A stretch of DNA of 64,000 bases from Carposina sasakii (Eukaryota; Arthropoda; Insecta; Lepidoptera; Carposinidae). The stretch covers positions 1,550,001 through 1,614,000 of the forward strand of contig CP053153.1 in the NCBI GenBank assembly GCA_014607495.2, given 5' to 3'. This document shows, one piece after another, positions 9,984 through 20,557 of the stretch. Under the pieces are notes generated by a model. The model was not told the DNA's origin and searched no databases. It was given only the letters and a program-made list of their open reading frames with translations. The number at the start of each line of letters is the position of its first letter. Position 1 is the first letter of the stretch. Position numbers and translations under genes: made by a program.

Positions 9984-10364
9984 CATCATTATCATCATTT
10001 ACAGCCCTCGGAAGTCCTCTGTTGGATAAAGGTCTCCCCCAACAACCTCCATTCCGACCGGTCAGAAGCAGCCTGCATCCAACCGATGCCCGCGACCTTG
10101 GCCAGGTCATCCGTCCACCACGCGAGTGGCCTTCCCACGCTGCGTTTGTCGATACGTGGTATACACTCTAGAACTTTTCGACTCCATAGGCCATCATTTC
10201 TTCGAGCTATGTGCCCTGCCCATTGCCACTTCAGCTTGCTGGACCGTTGAGCTATGTCGGTGATCTTTATACGTCTGCGGATCTCCTCATTTCTGATTCC
10301 ATCACGCAGAGAGATCCCGAGCATAACTCTCTCCATAACTCGCTGTGCGAGCCTGAGCTTTTTA
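9984..10364 (-). mobile_element. 5'-truncated RTE-type LINE insertion (subfamily A) with 14-bp TSD
   Basis: Flanked by the perfect direct repeat TAATATTACAGGAT (9970-9983 and 10365-10378). The minus strand is open from the truncation point to a stop at 9995. It encodes the C-terminus of an RTE-clade reverse transcriptase: KLRLAQRVMERVMLGISLRD, IRNEEIRRR, KWQWAGHIARRNDG, SVGRPLAWWTDDL, then SDRSEWR. The 3' end is GGGCTGTAAATGATGATAAT. Only about 125 residues of a ~1000-residue protein remain, so it was dead on arrival. The intact TSD and open frame indicate a fairly recent insertion. Confidence 0.85.
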
Positions 10365-10378
10365 TAATATTACAGGAT

Positions 10379-11811
10379 AAAATAATTAAAATATTAAACC
10401 TAAATAAACCATTTAAGATAGTAGAATTTTCGTCTCTCCAGAACAAAGACTTCGTCGAAAAACATATTTTCTGTTACGATAGTAATGATTGAAAAAGAGT
10501 TCCCTACCATCAGTCTTGTCCTTTTATAACTCCATGAAAGGATGGCCGTGAACCAAAGAAATTGATGACATCTTTTCCTCATGCCCATTTATTATGAGAG
10601 GCAATATCTCATAGGCGACTCGGTTACTCGAGGTCAAACTTCAGTTCTATCACTACTTAGATACAATGTCGATCTACTTTGGTCGAGTTGATGATGTCAC
10701 TAAAACTAAGCTACGAGTAAATAGAATCGATTCGAATCGTTTTAGATGTTACGAGATAATCGATACTAACAGCTATGGCATAAATAGGGATCCATTGCTC
10801 GTATCATATGTAGGTACTATGAATGAAAGTGTCGGGCATGTAGCGTTTCAAGGTGAATTTATCTTGAACTTGGATTAGTAGTTTGATCTAAAAGTGATTC
10901 AATCGCAATTTCTACTATTGCAAAGAAGTGAGTAAATAAATAATTCAATATATTGAAATTTTTTAATATAATTTAGTTAATTTTCATATTAGATTAAAAA
11001 CATTTAAAAAGTTAAGATACTCGTATTATTATTTTGAATATCCGCTATTTATTGTAATTTTACATATTGCTTTCAAGACTGCGTGTAGTCAATTTCCGAT
11101 TGACTTTGAAAAGCAGACAGAGATACATAGACTGATACCAAACACATGATATAACTTCATAGGTACAAAATAGACATGATTGTTTCCCAAAAATGAGGTG
11201 GTCAGAATTGCAGTATCATGAGTAGATCTGAATAACTATCAATTACGTTTGGCTTATGAAATGCATGCACAGAGAGAGAGACATTCAGCTGATGTATTTC
11301 AAGCCCCACATCAGTACACGTAGGATTATATACTTAAAGATATTAAATCAACGAAAATCATCATGCAAATTAATCCTTCAATAAATAACAGGCCAATGCT
11401 TTTCCATCCCACAGATCACCAATTTGCATAGATTAAAACCATACATACTGCACTATAGGGAGTTCAATGAAAAATGATTTTTAATTTCATTCCGGGTAAA
11501 GTCCATAATACCCGGGAAACTGAGCATTGGTTGGAAATTACTTTTCGGAGTAGTTAATCGTCCAACTTTTTGCTGCAAAGTCGAAGAAAGTTTTGTCGTA
11601 CTTGATAGCGATCCTTGTTCAATACTTTTGGCTGATCTATCCTATGTGTATCCGACTTCGGCAGAACTAAAATACATGTATGTATTTTATATTTATGGTA
11701 CTCAAGCTGCTAATCTAGACAAATGAGTTGACTATTACTATTTGCAATTTTTTCGTAATTCTTTTTCAGATAGATACGCGCTTTATTTCATATATTCTGA
11801 TTGAAATAAAA
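10379..11811. other. mostly unannotated
   Basis: Contains one unexplained 70-codon ORF (10666-10878) and a short AG run near 11270. Nothing else is recognised. Confidence 0.4.
10666..10878 (+). other. Hypothetical 70-codon ORF
   Basis: ATG-started frame with mixed composition (MSIYFGRVDDVTKTKLRVNR..., later NESVGHVAFQGEFILNLD) and a TAG stop. The translation is not low-complexity, unlike most small ORFs nearby. No splice sites, no recognised domain and no second copy in the window. Chance or a degraded transposon ORF remains the default reading. Confidence 0.15.
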
Positions 11812-11905
11812 ACTAGTGGACGCCCATGACTTTGCGGCGACTGCAGATAAAATAATATGTCGAAATTATCTCAGATGAAAATATTTTCCCGTGATTTAAA
11901 AATAG
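11812..11905 (+). repeat. Repeat D (ACTAGTGGACGCCC family), decayed fragment
   Basis: Starts ACTAGTGGACGCCCATGACT and continues TGTCGAAATTATCTCAGATG and ATTTTCCCGTGATTTAAAAA. It aligns with the first ~95 bp of the full copy at 43982-44336. Confidence 0.6.
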
Positions 11906-11947
11906 CCTATGTCGTCGCCGTAGAGCGAAAAGTCACTAAGTAAGTTA

Positions 11948-12014
11948 AAACGTGTTTTTAGCAATGGAGCTTTAATAATAGTAATAATAAAACTCCATTA
12001 CTCAAAACACGTTT
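11948..12014. repeat. Short inverted repeat / hairpin
   Basis: Arms of 23 nt (AAACGTGTTTTTAGCAATGG... against the complement ending CAAAACACGTTT) with three mismatches and a loop of about 20 nt rich in AATAAT. Size and pairing resemble a pre-miRNA hairpin, but also a tiny MITE; no second copy was seen. Confidence 0.45.
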
Positions 12015-12236
12015 AAGTCCTCTCTCAGGCTCTAGACTATATTCATAATATTAATTAGTGAGTCAAACTGTAATAAATATCCAGCGCATCTAATATACTC
12101 AAGTTTCTTAAATATGCCTTATCCCGAAGAAGTGCCTGCAAGTTAAAATGCTGTATCTCAAAAAAACAGTAATCCGTCAAGCAAATGAAGTGAAAAACGG
12201 GAAGAACGGGGCAAACCGGAACCTCGCCGGGCGTAT

Positions 12237-12256
12237 CGCCCGGGCCGGCCCGGGCG
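12237..12256. repeat. 20-bp perfect GC palindrome
   Basis: Built from CGCCCGGG and its complement around GGCC, inside AT-rich sequence. The preceding bases (CGCCGGGCG) extend the GC-rich tract. No gene accompanies it. Confidence 0.6.
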
Positions 12257-12708
12257 ACCAATTTGTCCGGATTAGGAATTTATGGGATATCTTCCTCTAC
12301 CGGACTACATGTTGGGGTATTGTTTTTTTATGTTCAAGTGATAACAATATTGTTTTATGTGACGTTATAAGGATTTTTCTTTTACTTTTTTCTACCTACA
12401 GTCTACGATATGTCATTGTTTTCTTGACTCATGACTTTAGTTTCTATATCCCTTAAATAGGACAGAGGATCTCTATAGTTCTTCATTATCCTTCGCATTT
12501 TAATCATTCGCTCCAGGTCTTCCCTATATTCTGTGCCTCTGCTGTGATCGTCCGCTTAGAACGGCAGTTTCATTGTATTCTATACAAAAGCGACGAGCAC
12601 AAATTTTTTTTACGAATCATACCTAACGTAATTATCGCATTATGAAATCTCATAGACTGCGTTTTGGGCAAGTCTGCTGGTTCATAAACACATTTAGCTG
12701 GGGAAGAT
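12257..12708. other. no feature recognised
   Basis: AT-rich, nothing supported. Confidence 0.4.
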
Positions 12709-12805
12709 GTTATTGATCAGTGGCAAGTTGATAGCTTATCGCCTGAGAGAATGCCCCAGTTCCTTATTCAAATCTTACGATATGGACTCTTAAATGCAGC
12801 TGATC
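12709..12805 (-). repeat. RE repeat, partial
   Basis: GTGGCAAGTTGATAGCTTATC, CGCCTGAGAGAATGC and CTTACGATATGGA correspond to the minus strand of RE (GCGATAAGCTAGCAACTTG and the GTCGTAAGAGTC block). Confidence 0.5.
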
Positions 12806-12923
12806 TATTCTAGTAATCAGCAAATTTCAAATAAGTTATCAATCTTATATATAAAATATACTCGGCCTTGTTACCAAACTCCTCCAAAACGGCTTCACTG
12901 GTTCTTATGAAATTTTATAAGTA

Positions 12924-13130
12924 TACTAGCGGTCGCCCACGACTTCGTCCGCGAAAGGGGGCATTGCACCCGTGCGAAGCCGGGCGGATTGCTATATACC
13001 CTATAGACTTCCTCGATAAACGGGATATCTTACACTGAAAGAATTTTTCAAATCAGACCAGTAGTTCCTGAGATTAGCGCGTTCAAACAAACAAACAAAC
13101 AAACAAACTCTTCAGCTTTATAATATTATT
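12924..13130 (+). repeat. Repeat D-like element with ACAA tail
   Basis: Starts ACTAGCGGTCGCCCACGACT, contains CCAGTAGTTCCTGAGATTAG, and ends in five ACAA units (about 13084-13107) followed by CTCTTCAGCTTTATAATATT. It is a sister subfamily to repeat D with a microsatellite-like 3' end, as expected of a retroposed element. Confidence 0.65.
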
Positions 13131-13532
13131 ATAATATATTAATATTAGTATAGATTCGGTAGGTTTGAGAATCGGTCCTTTAAATATTTTTATACCTCTT
13201 ATAATATAATTTAATTATTGTATTGTCTTATATCCAATTATCCCCACACGAGTTAGACAGAAGTGTCCAACCTACATATTTTTCACATAAATAACAATAA
13301 ATATATTTTCACACAAGACTGAACCCAAATATCCTAAAATACTCCAAACGGATTTATTAGCGTATCTCTAAAGCATGGTATGCATAAAACATGAACCCTG
13401 ACTCTGAGGGTAATCCACAGATAACAACTGGCTTATTGTGGAACATCGTAAACAATACTAAATAGATAAATACTGAGTAAATGTACAAATTTGTCAAACT
13501 GCACCGCCAATTTTCTTTCATATTTATTATTT

Positions 13533-13678
13533 ACTAGTGGACGCCCGCGACTCCGTCCGCGTGGCCTACAGAAAAAACAAAATGTCGAAATTATCCGGGA
13601 TAAAAACATTTTCTCTGAATAAAAAGTAACCTATATGTTAAGTGGGATCTGTCACAATATATTCCTGAAATAGCATAT
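13533..13678 (+). repeat. Repeat D, 5' half
   Basis: ACTAGTGGACGCCCGCGACT ... ATTATCCGGGATAAAAAC ... AGTGGGATCTGTCACAATAT. Truncated after about 146 bp. Lies head-out against the inverted copy at 13701-14012. Confidence 0.7.
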
Positions 13679-13700
13679 GGAAAAAAATCTGAAGAATCTA

Positions 13701-14012
13701 TACATATAATAAAAATGTAACGGATGGCTGTCTGTACATGGAAGATATATGAGAAAAAATATTATAGGAGACCTTTATTAACGCAATAGTACCCAAAATA
13801 ATGATTTTTTGAATTTTTGTCTGTTTGTCGGTTTGTCTGTGCGTTTGAAACGGCTGAACCGATTTGGATGCAGTTTTCAGGAATATATTGTTACAGGTCC
13901 CACTTAACATATAGGCTACTTTTTATCCCGGGAAAATGTTTTTATCCCGGATAATTTCGACATTTTGTTTTTTCTGTAATCCACGCGGACGGAGTCGCGG
14001 GCGTCCACTAGT
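13701..14012 (-). repeat. Repeat D, near-complete copy
   Basis: About 312 bp on the minus strand from ACTAGTGGACGCCCGCGACT to the TTACATTTTTATTATATGTA end. It includes GAACCGATT/AATCGGTTC, an ACAAACAGACAAA tract, and TAATAAAGGTCTCCTATAAT. No ORF of a known family. Together with 13533-13678 it forms an inverted pair. Confidence 0.75.
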
Positions 14013-15210
14013 TATTAATATACTCTCATGTGCGGAAGTGCTCGTGTAACTATGCTTGAGATATTTGGTCTTTAGCCTTATTTGAGAATGATTCCTAGAG
14101 AGTGCATTTAGTAGTATAAGACAACAGGACAAATGAGAAAGTAAGTTTGAAACATCAAACGTAAGTTATTTTGTATAATATAAAATGAAATGAAATATTG
14201 TTTATTTGTCTGATTTCCGGTATGTAGATAATACAATGTCAATGTATGGTGTTTTAAATAATGGTAATGTCCGCGAAAATCTGCCTATTTAGGCGTACAA
14301 ATATTTTTATCAGAAATAGTCACTAATTAATTAAACGTGCCCTGTAGACAAATTTTACATAAGTAGCATGCAGATTTCAGATATATTTATTTTTTTGAAG
14401 TTGTTGTGGAATTATTTCGGGCACTTGCACGAAATTTTTTCATTCTAGAAAAAAATGTTTTCTACCACTGCTTATTAGATTGGTATAGTTTAGGTGGCCA
14501 GTGCATGGAACTGCATTTTTCCGTCCCACTGCAACTGTGAACATGAAAGAAAATTAGTTTATACTTTACCTTTGAAGCCTTATTCATCAGCGTGTGAAAA
14601 ATATTAATAACATATATATACTAAACATGATTATGGCATTTCCTTTATGATCCTGTAGTTCTTGCTACCCCATTTCGGAAACACTTGTGTATATATGTGG
14701 TAATATATTTATTGTGGTTATATTAGGTAAAACTTAAGTAGCTCCTTTTAGCCATGTAGCCAAATCTTGGATCAATCATCTAATATTCCTGGACATATTC
14801 ACAAATTTCTCGAACAAATACCAAACTCTCTTAAACCGTGTGGTTAGAGAGGGACAAAACAAAGCTTTATAGTCGGGGAGAGCATTGTTAGTAACCCTAT
14901 CTTGTAGTGTAGAACAAGGTTTTATAAAGGTTGAAAAGGAAATGTGTATGTGTCTTTAGTAGGTCAGGAAAAGAGTTAGCAACCCAATCTGCTGTTCTTT
15001 TTAAATGATTTTTAAATTAATGATTGAAGCTAGAATGATGGTTGTAGCTTATATCTTAAATTTTTACGGAGCCCTGTAGTATTTGCCCACTACCAAAATT
15101 TTTAAAGCTGCTATTGCCAGACGATCAGTAAAGTAGATAGGCTTGATCATTATCGTAAATGTTATGTCTCTTTTGTATTCACATACAAAAATACAAACTA
15201 CAAACTGTAA
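14013..15210. other. mostly unannotated
   Basis: A short RE piece at 14645-14695 (GATCCTGTAGTTCTTGCTAC, CCCATTTCGGAAACAC) is the only recognisable item. Confidence 0.4.
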
Positions 15211-15317
15211 TAGTCCAAAATACAAACTGCGGTCACCAACCCATGGCATTCTTGTGGCGTGCCCCGGGGGAGGCCTACGTCCAGCAGTGGACTGTAATAG
15301 GCTGATGATGATGATAA
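15211..15317 (+). repeat. R-SINE 3' end
   Basis: TAGTCCAAAATACAAACTGC, GGTCACCAACCCATGG, then GGAGGCCTACGTCCAGCAGT and the tail GGCTGATGATGATGAT. It lacks the 5' half of the element. Confidence 0.7.
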
Positions 15318-15520
15318 TTCCTGAAATAGGATAGCCAGAACTTTAGGATCATAAAGGAGATTCCACAGCCGCGTTCAGCATGTCTGGGATAGATGTAAAC
15401 AATCAGTAATAAGTTACTAGGTTATTACCGTAAGTAACGCCCGAGATCCTTAGTCGACTCTTGTGACATGCACAGAAGAAGATGCTGCTGATGTATTTTA
15501 GCAATTTTATATAATCACAT
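15318..15520 (-). repeat. RE repeat copy
   Basis: Minus-strand copy. Markers in order are CCTGAAATAGGATAGCCAGA, AGGATCATAAAGGAGAT, TTAGTCGACTCTTGTGACAT, GCTGATGTATTTTAG. Confidence 0.55.
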
Positions 15521-16583
15521 ATTTTTTCACAAATTCACAGTACACAAAGAGTAAGAGTAACCGATAATGTCCTCCCCGTCTACAATAAGTTAAGCTTCTC
15601 ATTGAGCACACGTGACGCGACGAATCCTGCCCATTTATTTTTACACTTCGCCGGATTCTTGACGAATGCCGACTTTAATTCGAATTAGGATTCTCGGAAA
15701 TTCAAACATAGGAATTACGTTAGGATGAAGAACAGTTTTATGTTAGGGGCTAGAGAGTACTGCGAATTTGAATTGACATGTTTTTACACAACGAATGTGG
15801 CGCAAAAAATATTATACATTTTTGTGGTAAACACCATGTGGGTGGGTGTAAGAGTATATTGTTTTGTATAAAATTCTACTCGATCATTCAACTCCATCTT
15901 AGCTTACCATCCCTTGACATAGGTCTGCACTCCAATAATAAAAAGCAGGGGCCATCGCCGAGTGTATCATATTGTGCCCAGCGGTATTGGTATCCGCCAT
16001 GTCAATCCCACTTGAGATGCCAATCTCCCATTGGATACCCATATTAAAGCTCTCAAAGTGGCTCTACATCTTGGCTACGGTCCGATGCACGCCGTCTCAA
16101 TGCACCCTGTAAGTCCCTCTGGTCTGCGAGTCCCGTGAATTTTAAAAAAGAAATAAGGAAAAACTAAAGGTGGCGAAAAAAGTTTTGTTTATGCATTGTA
16201 GGTAGGTAGGCTATGGTTGTTATAGGTATACCTTCTACAAAATACTTTAAGGCAGGAAAACAGTCTTTGGTTGAGCTATAAGGGTCCTATCACACTGGGC
16301 CATCTCGATTGACATAACAATAGATATCAAATGAGCATAGGAAATTGCCAATACGGCCTCCTTACTCGCTGTATAAGCCTATCAATTATATACCCTATAG
16401 CAAAGGCATACGATTCCTTGTATAGGCAATGAAATTGCCTAATAATGACAGTAGATATAGAATAATGTAGGATTTCTATGCGATTATCATAGTAATGGAA
16501 TTGCGTTCGCATCATTACTATAACTATTGTTATATTTGGGAAAATTATTATACCTCATCATCTTCCTGCCCTGTTCCCATTTA
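15521..16583. other. no feature recognised
   Basis: AT-rich; small ORFs at 15778-16047 and 16327-16515 have no supporting signal. Confidence 0.4.
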
Positions 16584-17195
16584 TTAGGGGTCGGCGCAAT
16601 ATGTTCTTTTCTTCCATTCATCTCTATTATCTGTCACTCCCAGTACACGCATATCCTCTCTCACACAGTCCATCCAACATTTCTTTGGTCTACCTCTTCC
16701 TTTATATCCACCCACACTCATGCACAACGCTCTCTGTAAAATATTCCTTTCATCCCGTCGCTTTATATGCCCGTACCAAGACAGACGGTTATTTCGTAAC
16801 TTGTCTGTGATCGGCGCAACTTACAAAGTTCCTCTTATATACTCATTTCTTATTTTATCCATTCTTGTCACTCCACACATCCATCTCAACATTCTCATCT
16901 CGTTCACATGCAATTGATTTTCATCCTTCTTCTTTACGGCCCAGCATTCAGATCCATAGAAGATGACAGGTCGAATTACGGTCTTGTACACCTTACCCTT
17001 TAGTTTTAACGGTATCCAGGCATTGCACGTAACGCCATTTCATCCATCTTAAACTAATTCGGTGCTTTATATCTCTGTCTATTTCCCCGTCCCCTTGTAA
17101 GACTGAGCCCAGGTACTTAAAGTTTGAACAGACTGGCAATGCCACACCATCAAGGGATATTGCCATAGAGCTGGAGAGACCGCCGAAATCACAAA
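16584..17195 (-). pseudogene. RTE-clade LINE reverse-transcriptase C-terminus (dead)
   Basis: Minus-strand translation, with a frame shift and a stop, gives the classic order of an RTE/BovB-like protein: SNFKYLGSVLQGDGEIDRDI, KHRISLRWMKWR, KVYKTVIRPVIFYGSECWAV, NEMRMLRWMCGVTRMDKI, RNEYIRGTL, RLSWYGHIKRRDE (by homology), GRGRPKKCWMDCVREDM, then EWKKRTYCADP and a double stop at 16581-16586. About 190 residues remain of a ~1000-residue protein, without the endonuclease and the catalytic YADD region. This is a different RTE lineage from 9984-10364 and 20558-20991. Confidence 0.85.
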
Positions 17196-18281
17196 ATTAT
17201 ATATATTTTCAATCTATGATGTTACATACAGACATACTCATACGGCTGTATGTATTCCAAAGACTGGGATAGACAAGCTTAGTTCAGCATAGCAGGGTCA
17301 GATGTTAAAAATCTGTCTATGAAATGATATTATTTATTTCTAAGGCGATGAGCTAGCAATATTTTGTCACTAATTTTTACATATGTACATGGATTAGTTT
17401 TGTGATTGGGAAATGATTTAAAGAAGTTTCTATTTTCATTTTATCTATACTAAATTCGATACAAATTTTCACTTACTAAGTAGATATTTAGATTTACTAT
17501 ATTATCTTCAACCTTTTGCTTTTAAGTTATCTAAAAGTTTTAGTATTTAGCTTATTATAAAACTCTCATTAAAAATCAAGGCAAAATATTCTCTCTAATG
17601 AACAAGAATTTATGTTAGAAAAAGTGAAAAATAATTATAAAAATTTAACAGCATCTATATTGTAAAGAATTCTTTCTATAGGTAGGTAATACAAGTTCCG
17701 AGAATAAATAAATAATAAAGGATATCGATATTTAATCACAAAGTTAAGTAGGCATTGATTATTTAGATAATCTTAAATTTATTTATAAATATATAACAAA
17801 CTGCGCAACATGAATTCGTACGCCTTTTCGCCGTAAATGAATGTACCTCAATTATCTCTTTTAACATAAAACAAATATAAATTCTCCTAAAAGAAAAATA
17901 GTCGCACATTCATTACCGCCACAAAATTATGACATCAAAAAAAAAACTTATTCAATAAAATAATAATGATAATTACATTAGAGGGGCAACCCTAACTCGA
18001 TCAATCAATCTAATATGAACTGTATGCATTTACCAATAAGGTTGATTAGGGATCTGGTGAATTTGATTGAAAGGATTCGGTATGGTTCCGTATAGAGCTT
18101 AACAATTGACCCCTATTGAAGCAATTGTTGATGTGGGGATCTTTGATGGTTCATTAGTTAATACCACATTGAGATCTACGATAAGAATCATTATGGTAAC
18201 AAGTTATTATGCTATATTATTGATTATTAACTACATTGTTCTATCGTAAATATTCTTTCGATGACCTATCAACTTGACACT
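17196..18281. other. mostly unannotated, very AT-rich
   Basis: Decayed RE-like pieces between about 17225 and 17385 (CAGCATAGCAGGGTCAGATG, GGCGATGAGCTAGCAA). The rest shows nothing. Confidence 0.35.
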
Positions 18282-18506
18282 CTGGGGGCAATTCCCCAAA
18301 AATTTTGAGCCGAAACGCAACCACTAACGAACCGTTAACGAAACGCGATGCGAAGCAATATATACTTACACCCGGAGTATTAACGATATTTTAGCATGCA
18401 GTGATCGCGAGTATGACAGAATACAATAAAATATCTGTCTCGTGCTGAAATGAGTCTAATTACGTCACCGTATAGTATTTATTATTAATATATATTATTA
18501 TTATTA

Positions 18507-18951
18507 GCCGCGTCATAGAGGAATAAGATGTCATAGAGTGCTAATGTCATACTAACTGCTTCGATGCACCATTAGACTTTTCGGTGCCTCACAATTCCAG
18601 TCCTTGACACTTAGATTCCATTAGTGTAATGTATAGTAATGTACTACATTACTAATGTATTGTAACGTATAGTAATGCAATCTAAGTGTCAACATCTACA
18701 TCTTATTCCTCTATGGCCGCGTGGTGCCGGCAGAGTAGAGTTTGTACCACCCCTGCCTGCCCGTGGGTATCGTACGAGGCGATTAAGGGTTTCCGGGAGG
18801 TGGGCAGCAGCGCCTCCCGTGCTGACAGCATAGTCCAAAAATCACGCTGCGGTCACCAACCCGCCTGCCCAGCGTGGTGACTATGGGCAAAACCCCGAGG
18901 CCTACGTCCAGTAGTGGACTGCAATAGGCTGAAGAAGAATAGTAATTATAA
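18507..18951 (+). mobile_element. R-SINE nested in M7 and itself interrupted
   Basis: Begins GCCGCGT at 18507, is broken by the M9 element at 18514-18715, resumes GCCGCGTGGTGCCGGCAGAG, and runs through GGGTTTCCGGGAGGTGGGC to CTACGTCCAGTAGTGGACTG and a GAAGAAGAATAG tail. The CCAGTAGTGG tail marks relatedness to RTE LINE 3' ends. Confidence 0.75.
18514..18715. mobile_element. Transposon-like element M9 with 7-bp TSD
   Basis: A 202-bp insertion with ends CATAGAGGAATAAGATG and the exact complement, flanked by the perfect 7-bp repeat GCCGCGT (18507-18513, 18716-18722). Internal sub-repeats TTGACACTTAGATT / AATCTAAGTGTCAA add a second inverted pair. Non-coding. A 7-bp target is unusual for the commonest insect superfamilies (hAT makes 8, mariner 2). 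A minimal relative is at 53505-53529. Confidence 0.7.
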
Positions 18952-18970
18952 TGAAGAAGAATAATAATGA

Positions 18971-19205
18971 CGGCCGATTGGTCTAGTAGGTAGTGACCCT
19001 GCCTACGACGCCATAGGTCCTGGGTTCGAATCCCGGTAGGTGCAAACATTGATATGATGAATATCGATGTTTGTTTCCGAGTCATGGATGTTTCTATACA
19101 TATCTATGTATTTATATACCGTTGCTTAGTACCCACGACACAAGACCTTAGGGACCTTAGTGTGGGACTAGGTTAATGTGTTGTGTAGTGTGAAAAAAAA
19201 AAAAA
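18971..19205 (+). repeat. SINE-T1, complete tRNA-derived SINE
   Basis: The head looks like a tRNA: box A TGGTCTAGTAGG (18979-18990) and box B GGTTCGAATCC (19023-19033) are perfect RNA polymerase III promoter matches. The tRNA-unrelated body includes GTTTCCGAGTCATGGATG, TTGCTTAGTACCCACGAC and GTGTTGTGTAGTGTG, then a poly-A. Other copies: 36609-36807 (minus, nearly full), 33631-33745, 58655-58755, 104-240, 659-716. It is not a functional tRNA: no acceptor-stem pairing and SINE body attached. Confidence 0.85.
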
Positions 19206-19222
19206 TATATATATATATATAT
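19193..19222. repeat. Poly-A / (TA)n microsatellite
   Basis: A13 followed by about 8 TA units at the SINE-T1 3' end. Confidence 0.85.
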
Positions 19223-19324
19223 TGCTTTATTTTGAACGTCTACAACAGCGGTTCCGTTTCGGTTTTGTTTCAACTCGAGACTTTTTGAGAATTGTCCCCC
19301 TGATCGATCATTCATTTACATCTA

Positions 19325-19404
19325 TTCCTTCTGTGCTTAGCGTGGCTGTAGGCAATAATCATCCTGTAGTTCTGGGTACCTGATTTAGGGAACACAGCCG
19401 TGAA
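19325..19404 (+). repeat. RE repeat 3' part
   Basis: TAGCGTGGCTGTAGGCAAT, ATCCTGTAGTTCTGGGTACC, AGGGAACACAGCCGTG. It is cut exactly by the M3 MITE starting at 19405. Confidence 0.6.
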
Positions 19405-19580
19405 TACAGGGTGTTTTTTCGTTGCCAACTTTAACGAACGGTACGTACTCTATACATCAAATGAAGTAAGTTTATGAATGCTACGATGTAATTACTTGAT
19501 CCAATTTATAGTGTCCAGTGTATATGCTAGTTTTTTCATAGACAGATATTAAATTATTTCTCGTAAAAAAATCTTTTTTC
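19405..19580 (-). mobile_element. MITE family M3, partial
   Basis: TACAGGGTGTTTTTTCGTTG, AACGAACGGTACGTACTCTA, ATGAAGTAAGTTTATG then TTTTTTCATAGACAGATATT correspond to the minus strand of the full copies at 44337-44723 and 58912-59294. The other end is missing. Confidence 0.65.
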
Positions 19581-20334
19581 GTGAAAAAAAAAAGATTTCT
19601 GTGTGTGTGGTGTGCAGAGACTATAATTTTACAACAGATAGCACTGCGATTTGGTCCCAGCAAGTGAGGCTGCTGTGAGTCACTAAAATCTGATGCATTC
19701 GATAATTTCGCTTTGCTCGATCACCACTTTGCTGGTTGACGTGGTATATTAGTTATGTGGTTCATATGTGCAACGTTTGCAAATCTGGACATTTCTCTCA
19801 ACGTTAATACTCAATTTCAGGTTTGAAGCTAATGGGACCATTTCAATCAAACATGCCATTAATTGGTATCCAAATATGATACTGTGATCATAGTCAAAAC
19901 AGTATTTCAGATTCAAATGGTTTTTGGTGTATGTACTATCTAATGTCCAAAATTGTATCCTTGATCATTATTTAAAAAATCTATTTAAAAAATGACATTC
20001 TAAGTTATTAACTACGTACCATAACTGTATTTTCTCGATAGACAAACAAACATCCAAACATTTGCACATTCACACTTTCACATTTATGATTTGGCTAAAA
20101 TAATTCAACAAAAAATGTAACATCAGATTTACTGGACTAAAAACACGGAAATTGACAGAATCCGCTTTTAGCTAACGATCTAAAACGGTGACGTAGTAAA
20201 AACGAATGGGTTCGCTCGAAAAAGATGGCTGGAATTTATCAGTTCTAATTTTCATTCATTCATTAATACTATGTCAGATTTCAATCCGACTTCCTGAACT
20301 CGGTCAATCAATCAGTATCTTCCTTTGGGAGGGC
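19581..20334. other. no feature recognised
   Basis: AT-rich, nothing supported. Confidence 0.4.
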
Positions 20335-20535
20335 GGTCTGTTAATTCCGGGTCATGGAGGAAGCTACATCAGGAGATGCGATAGTCATAACATACGGATA
20401 TGATGACAAGTTGCTAGCTAATCGCTTGAGAGAACGTCCCTGAATTCCTTAATTCCTGAATTCAACTCTTACGACATGGACGGAAGTAGATGCAAAGAGC
20501 AGATGTATTATAGTGAAGCCCTGGATCAGCTATGT
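20335..20535 (-). repeat. RE repeat copy
   Basis: GACAAGTTGCTAGCTAATCG, CTTGAGAGAACGTCCC, CTTACGACATGGACGGAAG and ATGTATTATAGTGAAGCCC in order on the minus-strand consensus. Confidence 0.6.
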
Positions 20536-20557
20536 GATAGTCAATTTCAGCGATTGT

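Larger units (their letters stand above)
18282..19302 (-). mobile_element. MITE family M7, split by nested insertions
   Basis: The left end CTGGGGGCAATTCCCC continues through GCCGAAACGCAACCAC...TAACGAACCGTTAACG to about 18472. The right end resumes at about 19225 with AACAGCGGTTCCGTTTCGG and closes GAGAATTGTCCCCCTGA. The uninterrupted relative at 57495-57746 lies in opposite orientation. Everything between 18472 and 19225 was inserted later. Confidence 0.7.

Noticed and set aside
10400..10588. Minus-strand ORF near the LINE at 9984
   Set aside because: No family features, and outside the LINE boundaries set by the TSD.
13081..13108. ACAA microsatellite as an independent locus
   Set aside because: It is the 3' tail of the repeat-D-like element.
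16527..16917. Several plus-strand ORFs rich in Ser, His and Leu
   Set aside because: Antisense of the RTE pseudogene at 16584-17195.
18971..19044. tRNA gene on the plus strand
   Set aside because: Part of SINE-T1: same head with attached body at 36609-36807; no proper acceptor stem.
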